Positions 1-8,887 of a stretch of 42,113 bases of DNA are shown in pieces. The notes beneath the pieces are model-generated. The model did no database searches and had not been told where the DNA came from. It was given only the letters and a program-made list of their open reading frames with translations. Source of the stretch: Bacteroidota bacterium. Lineage in GTDB: Bacteria; Bacteroidota; Bacteroidia; B-17B0; Aurantibacillaceae. The stretch spans positions 1 through 42,113 of the forward strand of contig JAJONO010000040.1 in assembly GCA_021323535.1 (NCBI GenBank), read 5' to 3'. The position numbers were made by a program, and so were the translations under genes. Within the stretch, counting starts at the first letter, position 1. Each line of letters begins with the position of its first letter.

Positions 1-1387
1 TTGAAAAATAATTGTTTGGTCCTGTCCACTGATACCCTGCCGCTCCTACCGCGTTTGCAGTTAAGGTGGCATCGGTATGCTGACAAAGATTTCCTGTTAT
101 CGAAACTGCTACCGTATTTATTGGCACTACAGAAAGATTGGCAACTGCCGAACTAGAGCATATTAATGTTGAACCGGGGACGGAATATGAGGCCGTGACA
201 GAATAATTTCCGGAACTCGCCGGAAGAGCATTCGCGATAGATGTATTGGAATTGGTTGACGAAAATCCTGGTCCCGTCCATTGGTAAGTCGGGCTACCCG
301 ATGCGTTTGCTGTAATATTATAGGAAGCACCCTGGCATATGGTAGATGTTGCCGGAGCCACCGCTACCTGCGCGACGGGCACAACTACCGCACTTGTTGT
401 TCCGGTAGCGGTACAGGCAAGTGGCCCCGCAAAAGTATTTGTTACTGTTACATTATACACTCCTGAGTTAACTGTTGGAGTATTTGGTATGCTTGGCATT
501 TGTTGATTGGATGCGAAGCCATTCGGTCCGCTCCATGCATAAGTTGTTGCGCCGGCTGTGGTTGAGTTTACTGTGAAGTTAAGTGCAGAACCCTGGCACA
601 CCGGGCCGTTGTTTGTAACCGCGCTGATGGTTGGAGTTGCGTTTACAGTGATAGCAACTGTTTTTGTTCCCGTACAACCTCCTGTGCTTCCGCTCAGGGT
701 ATAAGTTGTGCTTGCAGTAGGTGTCACAGCAATTGAAGCGGTCTGAATGTTCCCTGGCATCCAGGTATAAGTAGTTGCTCCGCCACCTAAGATGGTAACA
801 CTTGTAGTACTACAGATGTTTGTTGCCGAAGCAGCAGTTGTAATAGTTGGAGTAGGACAACAGTTGTAATACATGAAAATACGGCCGATGCTGAAGTTAA
901 CCTCCGACCAGATGTTTGCCATTGGTGTTGCACCAAGACAAGCCTGCATACCACTTCTGCTTAATGTTGCAGGGAACCCAGCGATAGTGGCTACGTAATT
1001 TGTTCCGTCGTAACTGTTAACACAGTTGGCGGCGCGTGAACCATAAACACCATATATTGTACCTGCGGTCATTGGAATGTTAACAGCCACAGTTGTTCCG
1101 GGAGCAACGTTAGTTGCAGAGAATAAAGTTGTAAACGCATTTGTTGTTCCCGGGAAAGCCGGTGGCGCACCAGCGTTGAATTGAACAACAGCGATATGCT
1201 GAACGCCTGCACTTGCATCCTGTGGAATATAAAGAGCACAGAGATTAAAGTTTGTTGGAGCCGTAAAGTGGTATCCCCTCGTCATACTGGAGAAAGTAGA
1301 ACTCTGCGGTCCGATGACAACCTGTGTTTGCGCATTAATCAGAAATGAAGCAATAAGGAATAGGCTTATAAAAATTCTTTTTTTCAT
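1..1387 (-). CDS. Giant secreted Ig-like-repeat surface protein, C-terminus cut by window edge
   Basis: The reading frame starts at an ATG at 1387 and stays open to base 1, so about 460 N-terminal residues are visible and the C-terminus lies outside. The start MKKRIFISLFLIASFLINAQ is a signal peptide with the AQ end usual in Bacteroidota. Residues 20 to about 165 form a unique domain. After that come Ig-like or SprB-like repeats, each with a Y-x-W-x-GP core (for example TYAWSGPNGF and YQWTGPNNYF). The repeats are collinear with those of the 1064-residue protein encoded at 2002-5196, including shared SSAVVPVAQV-like and SSAVxNLSVVP strings, so the two genes are tandem paralogues with different N-terminal domains. 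By analogy it should end in a gliding-type T9SS sorting domain, but this is not visible. It follows the small secreted gene at 1397-1744 after 9 bases. A cell-surface adhesin or matrix protein is the likely role; this is inferred. Confidence 0.85.
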   Translation of the reverse strand, partial: MKKRIFISLFLIASFLINAQTQVVIGPQSSTFSSMTRGYHFTAPTNFNLCALYIPQDASAGVQHIAVVQFNAGAPPAFPGTTNAFTTLFSATNVAPGTTVAVNIPMTAGTIYGVYGSRAANCVNSYDGTNYVATIAGFPATLSRSGMQACLGATPMANIWSEVNFSIGRIFMYYNCCPTPTITTAASATNICSTTSVTILGGGATTYTWMPGNIQTASIAVTPTASTTYTLSGSTGGCTGTKTVAITVNATPTISAVTNNGPVCQGSALNFTVNSTTAGATTYAWSGPNGFASNQQMPSIPNTPTVNSGVYNVTVTNTFAGPLACTATGTTSAVVVPVAQVAVAPATSTICQGASYNITANASGSPTYQWTGPGFSSTNSNTSIANALPASSGNYSVTASYSVPGSTLICSSSAVANLSVVPINTVAVSITGNLCQHTDATLTANAVGAAGYQWTGPNNYFS

Positions 1388-1396
1388 TTCAATTAA

Positions 1397-1744
1397 TTAA
1401 AAGGGTTTAACTATGTTGGTTCTGTGCTTTAGTGTATTAATGATAAGACCAGGATTTTTTTCCATCCAGATCTTTAGTTTCTCCCTGTAAGCGCCATCTA
1501 CTTTATCACCTTGTTTGAAAGCAGGGAAATTTTTTTCAGAAATAAAAACCTGAACATCTTTGTTAGACTCATTAGGATTTGTGAGCCTGTCTACAATAAG
1601 ATTTTGTGTAAGATCATAATCGTAAGTAAAACCCGAAGGAGCATCGGTTGGGGGAGTTTGTTTTGTAGTTTTATTTTGTTGCGCAAAAATTGAAATATTG
1701 CACAAAAAAAGAAAAGCGAGGAGAAATAAGTTTGATTTTTTCAT
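1397..1744 (-). CDS. Small secreted protein paired with the giant surface protein gene
   Basis: This encodes 115 residues with a clear signal peptide (MKKSNLFLLAFLFLCNISIFAQ), then a short polar linker and a compact C-terminal half ending NIVKPF. It belongs to no family I can name. It lies directly upstream of, and 9 bases from, the giant surface protein gene, so the two are probably co-transcribed. A second small secreted gene (5227-5616) sits in the same place before the second giant gene. The two small proteins share length, architecture and a weakly similar end (NIVKPF against NLIYKP), which suggests ancient paralogues. A role as a periplasmic or surface partner of the giant protein is only inferred from position. 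A promoter-like pair of boxes lies upstream at 1878-1909. Confidence 0.8.
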   Translation of the reverse strand: MKKSNLFLLAFLFLCNISIFAQQNKTTKQTPPTDAPSGFTYDYDLTQNLIVDRLTNPNESNKDVQVFISEKNFPAFKQGDKVDGAYREKLKIWMEKNPGLIINTLKHRTNIVKPF

Positions 1745-1877
1745 GGGTTTGTTCTGTTTAGGGCTTATCCTTGCATTAAAGTTAAAGAATTTCCTGTTTT
1801 TTTCCTAGGCCGCTCACTCATCAGGGCCGCTGTTTCAGTAATTCCAAGGCACTAATGTTATGTTCGACGCGATCTAA

Positions 1878-1909
1878 AAAATCTAAAAAAAGAGGCGGGA
1901 AATTTCAAA
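1878..1909 (-). promoter_or_regulatory. Bacteroidota-type promoter for the 1744-1 gene pair
   Basis: On the minus strand TTTG (1906-1909) is followed after 20 bases by TAGATTTT (1878-1885), which matches the TAnnTTTG box at seven of eight positions. It would give a leader of roughly 130 bases before the ATG at 1744. It lies between the terminator of the upstream gene and the small secreted gene, which fits a separate transcription unit. The region is A/T-rich, so a chance match is possible. Confidence 0.35.
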
Positions 1910-1943
1910 TTGTTAAAAAAGGCAGCACTTACGATACAAACAA

Positions 1944-1975
1944 AATAAAAATCCCCCCGGTTTTAGCGGAGGGAT
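1944..1975 (-). terminator. Rho-independent terminator after the 1064-residue surface protein gene
   Basis: On the minus strand a 9-base-pair stem (1967-1975 with 1951-1959, one G-T pair) encloses a 7-base loop and is followed by a T-rich run (complement of AAAATAAAA at 1942-1950). It lies 26 bases downstream of the stop codon at 2002 and separates the two secreted-protein gene pairs. Confidence 0.8.
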
Positions 1976-2001
1976 CTTAAAAGTTTTAAACTAAAGCTTT
2001 T

Positions 2002-5000
2002 TTATTTCAGGAGGGTAACGTGTCCGATATACTCTTTTTTACCTTCTCCGTTAGCGCCAATGATTTTGATCTTGTAAATGTAAACACCATTCTGAGCCGG
2101 CTGGCCTTTTGCAGTACCATCCCAGCCTTTAAGAATATCGCGTGTTGAATACATTAAACTTCCCCAACGATCAAATATTTCCATACTATATCCTTCCATT
2201 TTCAATCCAATTCCCTTCACTGAGAAAATATCATTAAGGTTATCGTTGTTCGGGGTAAAGGTGTTAGGAATATAAACAGTCATTTCATCTCGGATATCGA
2301 GGATCTTGAACACGGTGTCCTTACATCCTTTATCTGTGGTAGAGATAAGCATTACAGGATATTTACCCACTTCGTCGTAAATTCTGAAAGGACTAACAAC
2401 ACTTGAAGTATCGTAAGATGAAGCGCCTGCGGCTCCCTGGAACATCCACTCGTAAGTTACAACCGGGCCATATTTATGCGTTGGGTTGAATACAACCTGA
2501 TTGTTTGAAGTAGTTGGTACCTCAGGATTGAAAATAACGTCTGATCCTGGTTTCGGGAACACCGTAATTGGATAAGGATAGTCGAACATTCCGTAACAAC
2601 CGTTTTTACCTTTAGTGGAAATTTTCAGGCGATAGGTTCCCGGCTCATTCAATGTATACCAGAAACTGTCGGCCTGCATTTTATAAACTCCACCGAAATC
2701 GTAAGTTGTAATTGCAGCATCTTGTTTTGTTTTTCCATCAAAGAAAATAGTCAATGGCTGGCAACCACTTGCTTTGTCTAATTGTAAATCTGGTTTTGGA
2801 GGCTGGTTCACAGCAACAGTAAATGAATGTGTTATACTGTACTGTGGACACGCAATATCGTATCCTGTTACCTGGTAAATAGTTGTTCCGTGTGGCACAC
2901 CAACAGCGGTGCTTCCAGTTGGAGAACCAATAAATACCGCAGGGTTCCACTGGTAGGCGTAGTTCTGACTTCCGCCTGTAGATCCCATCACTAATCTTAC
3001 ACTGTCTCCGTCGCAGATAGTTCTGCTGTTTGGCGTTAGTGTAAACTGGATAGGTGTAAGAACCTCTACTTTTGTTTCAGCTTTTGTGATACAAGGACCA
3101 AGGTTCAGGCTTAATGTATAAGTACCTGACTGGTTAGGCTGGATGCCCGGAATGCTCAGGTCTTCAGAGTTGGATGTATAACCGCTTGAGCTTGTCCAGG
3201 TATAGCTGGTAGCTCCCGCAGGGCCATCAACTGTATAAAGCGTATTGTAGCAAATCCTGTTGAATGAAGGGAGAGTAAATGTTAAGATCGGATTAACTGT
3301 TACACCAACGGTGTTTGAATTGTAACAGGTTAAAATTCCGTTGTTGTATGATGTAGTAATTGTAAACACACCTGTTGCAGTTGTAGTTGGAGCGTATAAC
3401 ACAGGGTTTGCAACAATTGACGTATAACTTGCCGGTCCCGACCATGAATAAGTAATTGCCCCTTGTGAACTTGCCTGAAGGGCCACGTTCGAAGGATAAC
3501 ATACCGATACCGGAGGATTAACTGTAATTGAATTTACAGGAACCACATTGATCTGATCTGAGCTGTTGGTAGTACAAGTTACAGTTCCGATACTGAAATA
3601 AGCAGTTACAAAATATGTTCCGGCATCAATTGGCTGAGCATTTGTAATAGTATTACTTTGTGCAGTTGAAAAATAGTTATTAGGGCCAGTCCAGCTGTAA
3701 GCATAAGCACCAACTGCATTCGCAGTAAGTGTTCCGGTTGTGTACTGACAAATATTATTTGACGCAGCTGTTACAACTGGGTTTCTTGGAACTACAGACA
3801 GATTTGAAACTGCGCTTGAAGAACAAACAAGCGTTGTTCCCGGACTTGTAAAGTATGCAGTTACAGAATAGTTCCCAGAGTTAAGAGGAGAAACGTTAGT
3901 TAAAGAAATGTTCTGTGTTCCGGCGTTAAACGCGGGCCCCGACCAGCTGTATGAACTTGCGACCGCAGGAGCATTTGCTGTTACTGAGAAGTTGGCATTC
4001 TGACAGATTGTTGCCGTAGTTGGAGCCACCACCACTTGCGCAACCGGTACCACAAAGGCACTGGTTGAACTAAAGCTTGAACAGCTTCCACCATTCGTAA
4101 ATGTATTGGTTACTGATAAAGTATAAACACCTGTATTAGAAGTAGCCGAAGAACCTATTGTTGGCGCCTGCAAACTTGAAGAGAAACCTGGGCCTGTCCA
4201 GCTATAACCGGCTGTTCCTCCAACAGGATTCGCCGGACCCGTGACTGCTGAAAAACTAAGTGGCGTACCCTGACAAACAGGACCGCTATTGGTAACCGAT
4301 GTAATTGTTGGAGTTGAGTTTACTGTTACTGCAACTGTTGTTGTTGCAGGACAAGCTCCCGGATTTACAACTACAGTATAAACTCCTGTCATTAATATGT
4401 TGCTTGTTGCAGAAACAGTTGGACTCTGAACGTTAGCAACGTATCCGTTAGGACCTGTCCATGTATAAGTTAATGGAGTTGTAGGAGAAGCTGAGCTTTG
4501 TACAGTTAAGGTAAGTGGGTTACCGCTACACACAGGAGAGCTTGCAGAAGCTGTTGCGGTAATAACACCTGCAGGGGCCTGATTCACATAAATGTTATAA
4601 TCTTCAACTTCGCCATAAGTTGTAGCGCCACAAGGAGTAATTCCGGCACCGGTTGTAGCCCAGATACATCTTACACGCATCCTGTAAACACCGGCTGCCT
4701 GACCAGCAGGCACAGTAAAGTTACCTGCTACAAATGTATTAGCTGCCGGAACACCAGTCATAATTACTTTTTCAGGAGCACCGTTCGTAAAAGTACCATC
4801 GTTGTTCCAATCAACAAACACGGCAAATCCTTGCGCCCAACCTGTACCCGATTGCATGTTACAGGTAATCACAGCTCCGGGAACGGTTTGCAGATAATGC
4901 TGACAACCGTGGTAAATATAGTTTACCTGCCCAAAACCTGCTAAAACCTGAGTATTACATCCCGAGTTGTTATTGGTAATGTTTACGATACCTCCACCGG

Positions 5001-5196
5001 TATTGAAACTATTAATAAAATCATTAATAAAGTTACCCGGAGTATTCGAAGGGTTTGGTTGATTACAAGGAATCGCAAAGTACTGTGGTAAGCAATATGG
5101 AGCAGCAGGAACGCCTGGTTGAGCGTACATTTTCATCTGCGCCAGGATCATTACCAGCATGATTGAGAGCGAAAATTTATTGATTAGATTTTTCAT
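2002..5196 (-). CDS. Giant GEVED/Ig-like/PKD surface protein with gliding-type T9SS C-terminal domain
   Basis: The protein has 1064 residues. A signal peptide (about 1-25, ending YAQ) is followed by a GEVED-type domain (about 110-205, with the motif YGEVEDYNI and the D-W-N-x-D-G string typical of it). Next come at least six Ig-like repeats of 80-90 residues with Y-x-W-x-GP cores (about 210-720), PKD-like domains (about 790-955) and a C-terminal domain of about 100 residues. That last domain has IPNTFTPNNDNLNDIF, IFDRWG and NGVYIYKI, the hallmarks of the gliding motility-associated (CHU_C, type B) T9SS sorting signal. It should therefore be exported by Sec, then moved across the outer membrane by the T9SS and displayed on the surface. 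It lies 30 bases after a small secreted gene and ends in a terminator. An adhesin or gliding-matrix role is inferred from the architecture. Confidence 0.92.
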   Translation of the reverse strand: MKNLINKFSLSIMLVMILAQMKMYAQPGVPAAPYCLPQYFAIPCNQPNPSNTPGNFINDFINSFNTGGGIVNITNNNSGCNTQVLAGFGQVNYIYHGCQHYLQTVPGAVITCNMQSGTGWAQGFAVFVDWNNDGTFTNGAPEKVIMTGVPAANTFVAGNFTVPAGQAAGVYRMRVRCIWATTGAGITPCGATTYGEVEDYNIYVNQAPAGVITATASASSPVCSGNPLTLTVQSSASPTTPLTYTWTGPNGYVANVQSPTVSATSNILMTGVYTVVVNPGACPATTTVAVTVNSTPTITSVTNSGPVCQGTPLSFSAVTGPANPVGGTAGYSWTGPGFSSSLQAPTIGSSATSNTGVYTLSVTNTFTNGGSCSSFSSTSAFVVPVAQVVVAPTTATICQNANFSVTANAPAVASSYSWSGPAFNAGTQNISLTNVSPLNSGNYSVTAYFTSPGTTLVCSSSAVSNLSVVPRNPVVTAASNNICQYTTGTLTANAVGAYAYSWTGPNNYFSTAQSNTITNAQPIDAGTYFVTAYFSIGTVTCTTNSSDQINVVPVNSITVNPPVSVCYPSNVALQASSQGAITYSWSGPASYTSIVANPVLYAPTTTATGVFTITTSYNNGILTCYNSNTVGVTVNPILTFTLPSFNRICYNTLYTVDGPAGATSYTWTSSSGYTSNSEDLSIPGIQPNQSGTYTLSLNLGPCITKAETKVEVLTPIQFTLTPNSRTICDGDSVRLVMGSTGGSQNYAYQWNPAVFIGSPTGSTAVGVPHGTTIYQVTGYDIACPQYSITHSFTVAVNQPPKPDLQLDKASGCQPLTIFFDGKTKQDAAITTYDFGGVYKMQADSFWYTLNEPGTYRLKISTKGKNGCYGMFDYPYPITVFPKPGSDVIFNPEVPTTSNNQVVFNPTHKYGPVVTYEWMFQGAAGASSYDTSSVVSPFRIYDEVGKYPVMLISTTDKGCKDTVFKILDIRDEMTVYIPNTFTPNNDNLNDIFSVKGIGLKMEGYSMEIFDRWGSLMYSTRDILKGWDGTAKGQPAQNGVYIYKIKIIGANGEGKKEYIGHVTLLK

Positions 5197-5226
5197 TTAT
5201 CTTGAAAATTTAATGTGTATTACGAA

Positions 5227-5616
5227 TTACGGTTTGTAGATTAAGTTTTTTCCAGGTAATAAAACAACAACGTCCTTAAATCCAGGAAGCGTTATAGTTA
5301 CTTCTTCGTTCTCTTTGCGTTGAGACTCGAAACGGCTTACATCAACAATCTCTTCATTCAGAGTAATACCTTCATTCAGAGCATTACGTTTTACATAAAA
5401 CGATTCGCTGTAATACCACATTTCTTTTGTGTACTGTAGTTTGTTATTTTCTTTCCATGATGGGAAAACTGAAGGCCCACCATGTTTGAATTCCAGATAC
5501 GGTGTAAACTTCTTTACTTTTTCAGGATTGAGTTTCAACTGATCCAACTGTGCAACTGACAAAAATGACATCCCAAAAAATGCGCTGAGAAAAAGTAGTT
5601 TAAGATTTGATTTCAT
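5227..5616 (-). CDS. Small secreted protein upstream of the GEVED/Ig-like surface protein
   Basis: The true start is taken as the ATG at 5616, giving 129 residues that begin MKSNLKLLFLSAFFGMSFLSVAQ, a good signal peptide. The open frame extends to 5670, but a perfect TAAATTTG promoter box lies at 5637-5644 inside that extension, so the longer form is unlikely. The mature part is polar, with WYYSESFYVKRNAL and a C-terminal VVLLPGKNLIYKP. No known family was recognised. It sits 30 bases before the giant surface protein gene and mirrors the gene pair at 1-1744. It is probably co-expressed with its neighbour, as a partner or export accessory; this rests only on position. Confidence 0.8.
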   Translation of the reverse strand: MKSNLKLLFLSAFFGMSFLSVAQLDQLKLNPEKVKKFTPYLEFKHGGPSVFPSWKENNKLQYTKEMWYYSESFYVKRNALNEGITLNEEIVDVSRFESQRKENEEVTITLPGFKDVVVLLPGKNLIYKP

Positions 5617-5636
5617 TCTATTGAATTTTAATACGA

Positions 5637-5644
5637 CAAATTTA
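5637..5644 (-). promoter_or_regulatory. TAnnTTTG promoter box for the 5616-2002 operon
   Basis: The minus strand reads TAAATTTG, an exact match to the Bacteroidota -7 box, ending 20 bases before the ATG at 5616. I see no good -33 element. The box helps decide the start codon of the downstream gene. Confidence 0.5.
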
Positions 5645-5865
5645 AAGGAAAGCTCCCTGTTAAGCCTCATTTTCTACTAATTGAAGGCCCCAATTCACTC
5701 ATTTAGATACTGTGATTTGTTAAAATTGTTTGAAAGGCCCGGAAACATTAGGCTTTGAAGGAGTTTCATTCCCTCGGTTTTATAGTGTTTTCACTCAAAA
5801 AAACGACTATTTACGTCCGTTTTTACATCTTTTTTGGTTCAAAAAGACTAAATCTGCGGGAAATA

Positions 5866-6462
5866 CTATTTTTTATACCGGTAATGACCAATTATGGTAT
5901 AAGAGAACAAAATATCTTCAATAACATTCCCCCCGCCAATGTTATGAGCCACCATACAACGTTTTCCATCGGCGCTTTTTTGGTCAATAATTACTCCTAT
6001 ATGAGTAATTCCGCTAACTACATTTTTATTCTGCAGGTTCCAGGTTACAAGATCACCGGGTTTATAATCTTCGGGTTTATCTGATACTTTAAGTTTGGCG
6101 CCCATATGCCCGAAATATGTCATTAGATTGGGCACTCTTCGATGATCAATATTGGTATCAGGCTTTTTCAATTTCCATAATTTGGGATAATCCGAAAAAC
6201 GCTTTACCATGTCTTCATGCACTTCTTTCTGAAGATCAATACCCACGCCCCTGTATGCGCGAATAACCAGGTCCGTACAAACTCCCGTGTTGGTCGCCAC
6301 ATCGCCTCCCGGATATTTTATCTGAACATAGGCCGGATCATACCTTACAGATTGCTTAGTCTGATCGATTGCTTTCGCGATAAATTTTTTGAAAAAATCC
6401 TGATCCTGTTTAAGTGAAAAGCTTAAAAGAAAAACAGCGGTAATAATGATTAAGATCCTCAT
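5866..6462 (-). CDS. DUF1287 family exported putative NlpC/P60-like hydrolase
   Basis: This encodes 198 residues with an N-terminal signal peptide (about 1-17). It matches the DUF1287 family (YijF-like): the string [12 protein letters not shown] carries the likely nucleophile Cys62, GITHIGVI supplies a His at about 154, and MVAHNIGGG another at about 173. PGDLVTWN lies between them. Cys-His arrangements of this type are found in NlpC/P60-related amidases and peptidases, so a role in peptidoglycan or periplasmic peptide cleavage is plausible, but the family's substrate is not known to me. It is transcribed divergently from rmlA, with 106 bases between the two starts. The bases from 5671 to 5865 hold no gene that I can support. 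Confidence 0.8.
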   Translation of the reverse strand: MRILIIITAVFLLSFSLKQDQDFFKKFIAKAIDQTKQSVRYDPAYVQIKYPGGDVATNTGVCTDLVIRAYRGVGIDLQKEVHEDMVKRFSDYPKLWKLKKPDTNIDHRRVPNLMTYFGHMGAKLKVSDKPEDYKPGDLVTWNLQNKNVVSGITHIGVIIDQKSADGKRCMVAHNIGGGNVIEDILFSYTIIGHYRYKK

Positions 6463-6507
6463 TGTTATTAAAATTCTTAATAAAACTACAACTTATTTCT
6501 ATTTGTT

Positions 6508-6515
6508 TAAATTTG
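6508..6515 (+). promoter_or_regulatory. TAnnTTTG promoter box upstream of rmlA
   Basis: TAAATTTG is an exact -7 box match 53 bases before the rmlA ATG at 6569. Its presence downstream of the earliest in-frame start (6446) supports the later start. No convincing -33 element was seen. Confidence 0.4.
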
Positions 6516-6568
6516 TGTTCTCACAAAAAAACCAAAGCCGGAAATTAAAACGGCAAAAAAATTACAGT

Positions 6569-7435
6569 ATGAAAGGAATAATTTTAGCAGGTGGCTCAGG
6601 CACGCGTTTACATCCGCTCACATTAGCAATGAGTAAACAAATGATGCCAATCTATGATAAACCCATGATCTATTATCCGCTATCAGTATTAATGATGGCA
6701 GGCATCAATGAAATCCTCATTATTTCTACACCCCACGATCTTCCTAATTTTGAACGTTTACTTGGTGACGGAACAAACATGGGTTGTAAATTTACTTATG
6801 CCGTACAAGAGGTTCCCAACGGTTTAGCCCAGGCTTTTGTTATTGGTGAGAAATTCGTTGGAAAAGATAAAGTGGCCCTTGTTCTGGGCGATAATATTTT
6901 TTACGGCGTTGGTCTTGGTCGGATGCTTCAGCAAATAAATAACCCTGATGGTGGTGTTGTGTTCGCTTATCACGTGAGTGATCCTGAACGTTACGGTGTA
7001 GTTGAGTTTGATAAGAACAACAACGTATTATCGATCGAAGAAAAACCAAAAGAACCAAAATCAAATTACGCTGTTCCTGGATTATATTTTTACGACAATG
7101 ATGTCATCGAGATCGCTAAAAATTTAAAGCCCAGCCCACGTGGCGAATATGAAATCACCGACGTGAATAAAGAATATCTGAAACGCGGTAAGCTGAAGGT
7201 GTCTATTATGGATCGCGGTACAGCGTGGCTCGATACAGGAACTTTCCCTTCATTGATGCAGGCCGGGCAATTTGTGCAGGTGATTGAAGAACGTCAGGGA
7301 TTAAAGATTGGCTGTATTGAAGAAGTCGCCTATAAAATGGGTTATATCAACAAGGAACAACTCATGAAAATTGCCCAACCTCTCACAAAAAGCGGTTACG
7401 GAAATTATCTTCTCGAGGTTGCAAAACATTTTTAA
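6569..7435 (+). CDS. rmlA: Glucose-1-phosphate thymidylyltransferase RmlA
   Basis: This enzyme makes dTDP-glucose from glucose-1-phosphate and dTTP, the first step of dTDP-L-rhamnose and related dTDP-sugar synthesis, in the cytoplasm. The chosen ATG at 6569 gives 288 residues, the usual family length (286-295); the frame is open from 6446 but those 41 extra residues are not family-like. The N-terminus [18 protein letters not shown] is the nucleotidyltransferase signature, followed by [17 protein letters not shown] (sugar-phosphate binding) and VLGDNIFYG (metal-binding Asp). WLDTGTF is also conserved. The genes rmlB, rmlC and rmlD are not in this window. A polyprenyl synthase follows after 3 bases, which fits a shared operon supplying nucleotide sugars and lipid carriers. 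Confidence 0.96.
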   Translation: MKGIILAGGSGTRLHPLTLAMSKQMMPIYDKPMIYYPLSVLMMAGINEILIISTPHDLPNFERLLGDGTNMGCKFTYAVQEVPNGLAQAFVIGEKFVGKDKVALVLGDNIFYGVGLGRMLQQINNPDGGVVFAYHVSDPERYGVVEFDKNNNVLSIEEKPKEPKSNYAVPGLYFYDNDVIEIAKNLKPSPRGEYEITDVNKEYLKRGKLKVSIMDRGTAWLDTGTFPSLMQAGQFVQVIEERQGLKIGCIEEVAYKMGYINKEQLMKIAQPLTKSGYGNYLLEVAKHF

Positions 7436-7438
7436 AAA

Positions 7439-8422
7439 GTGAAACAATACGAACATCTGTTCCGTCTTTTTCATTCGTACCTCGAACAGTACAGGATTGG
7501 CTTGCACAACAGGAAACCAGCCGAACTTTATAAACCCGAAGATTATATTCTTTCTCTCGGAGGCAAAAGATTACGTCCGCTTCTTGCCCTTATCGCCTGC
7601 GATTTGTTTGACCGCGCACCCGATAAAGCACTCGACTCCGCTTTATGCGTAGAGCTGTTCCATAATTTTTCATTGATACACGACGATATTCTTGACGCCG
7701 CCCCTTTAAGAAGAAACCAGGCAACTGTTCACACAAAATGGAACACTAATATTGCTATTCTAAGTGGCGATGTTATGCTGGTTAAAGCCTTTCATGTACT
7801 CAATAAATATTCACAGGAAGAATCGCGGGAACTCTCCTTTATTTTTTCGAACACGGCTATTGAAGTCTGCGAAGGGCAACAGCTCGACATGAATTTTGAA
7901 AGCATAGATGAGGTTACGGTTGACCAGTATCTTCACATGATAACCCTGAAAACCGCTGTACTGCTTGGTTGCAGCCTCAAGATGGGCGCCATTAATGCCG
8001 GTGCGCAGGAACTCGATCAACAGAATATTTATGAATTCGGAAAACACCTGGGCATTGCGTTTCAGTTATTGGATGATGTTTTAGATGCTTATGCCGGAAC
8101 ACCTGAATTCGGAAAACAAATAGGCGGAGATATTATAGCTAACAAAAAAACATATCTGCTTTTAAAAGCAACAGAACTGGCGAGCGACCGTCAGAAAAAA
8201 GAACTTGATCACTTATTAAAACTAGGTAAAGAATCATCACAGGAAAAAATTGCCGGAATAAAAGTTTTATTTGATGAGCTTCATGTAAAAGAACTTTGTA
8301 TTGAAAGAGCAAACAAGCATACCAGCATTGCTATCAATCATCTTAAAAATTTACCGGTGAGTGAATTCAAAAAAGAAAACCTGAGACAGTTTGCTCTCGA
8401 ACTTTTAAAGCGTAATGTTTAA
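7439..8422 (+). CDS. Trans-polyprenyl diphosphate synthase (GGPP/octaprenyl type)
   Basis: This 327-residue class I isoprenyl diphosphate synthase condenses isopentenyl diphosphate with allylic diphosphates. It begins with GTG at 7439. GGKRLRPLL (about 41-49) is the conserved IPP-binding region. The first aspartate-rich motif is DDILD (82-86) and the second is DDVLD (212-216). The first motif lacks the two-residue insertion of bacterial FPP synthases, and Phe77, five residues before it, is bulky, a position known to limit chain length in this family. A C20 or somewhat longer product is therefore plausible, but product length cannot be decided here. It lies between rmlA (3-base gap) and a thioesterase (1-base overlap), indicating one operon. 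Another isoprenoid gene, ispG, lies at 32385. Confidence 0.93.
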   Translation: MKQYEHLFRLFHSYLEQYRIGLHNRKPAELYKPEDYILSLGGKRLRPLLALIACDLFDRAPDKALDSALCVELFHNFSLIHDDILDAAPLRRNQATVHTKWNTNIAILSGDVMLVKAFHVLNKYSQEESRELSFIFSNTAIEVCEGQQLDMNFESIDEVTVDQYLHMITLKTAVLLGCSLKMGAINAGAQELDQQNIYEFGKHLGIAFQLLDDVLDAYAGTPEFGKQIGGDIIANKKTYLLLKATELASDRQKKELDHLLKLGKESSQEKIAGIKVLFDELHVKELCIERANKHTSIAINHLKNLPVSEFKKENLRQFALELLKRNV

Positions 8423-8844
8423 TGGAGTTCAACGATTACAAACATTATATTCCTATACAGATCCGTTTTAGTGATATCGACCGTCTTAATCACGTTAACA
8501 ACGCCTGCTACTTAAATTATTTTGAGTTAGGAAGAGTAAAGTATTTCAACGACGTTTTTAAAGACAACATTAACTGGAACGAAAAAGGATTTGTTCTTGC
8601 GCGCACCGAAATTGATCACATTGAACCGCTTTTTCTCAATGACGAAACCTATTGTTTCAGCAAAGTCATAAAGACAGGCACAAAAAGTTTAACGATTAAG
8701 AACAGCGTGGTAAAAAAAGTAAACACACAAATGATCGAATGCGCCACTGGGATTGGAATATTAGTAGCGATGGATTATGTGAAGCAAGAAAGCATTGAAT
8801 TACCGGGGAAATGGGTGGAGTTGATAAATACGTTTGAGAAGTAG
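8422..8844 (+). CDS. Acyl-CoA thioesterase, 4HBT/YbgC-type hotdog protein
   Basis: This encodes 140 residues with a single hotdog fold. IRFSDIDRLNHVNNACYLNYFE (residues 13-34) contains the D-x-x-x-HVNN-x-x-Y signature of the 4-hydroxybenzoyl-CoA/YbgC/FadM thioesterases, where the Asp is the catalytic residue. It probably hydrolyses acyl-CoA thioesters in the cytoplasm; the exact acyl chain cannot be told. The ATG overlaps the stop of the upstream synthase (TAATG), so translation is probably coupled. The following 43 bases before the convergent gene hold a degenerate GCGAATT/GCGCAAATT repeat. Confidence 0.9.
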   Translation: MEFNDYKHYIPIQIRFSDIDRLNHVNNACYLNYFELGRVKYFNDVFKDNINWNEKGFVLARTEIDHIEPLFLNDETYCFSKVIKTGTKSLTIKNSVVKKVNTQMIECATGIGILVAMDYVKQESIELPGKWVELINTFEK

Positions 8845-8882
8845 TTTTGACGCGAATTGCGCAAATTAACGCCAATCTTTAG
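8845..8882. repeat. Degenerate intergenic GCGAATTGCGCAAATT-type repeat
   Basis: Between two convergent genes the sequence reads GACGCGAATTGCGCAAATTA followed by ACGCC. It consists of near-repeats of GCGAATT/GCGCAAATT/ACGCC. It resembles short intergenic repeat debris that I recall from other Bacteroidota genomes. No terminator-like T run is visible. Confidence 0.35.
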
Positions 8883-8887
8883 CAAAG

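Noticed and set aside
281-466. Open frame of 61 residues on the plus strand
   Set aside because: It lies antisense within the giant secreted protein gene (1-1387, minus), has Cys/Arg-rich low-information sequence and no start or family signal.
5755-6084. Plus-strand frame of 109 residues before and over the DUF1287 gene
   Set aside because: Most of it is antisense to a gene with clear family motifs (5866-6462), and the residues match no family.
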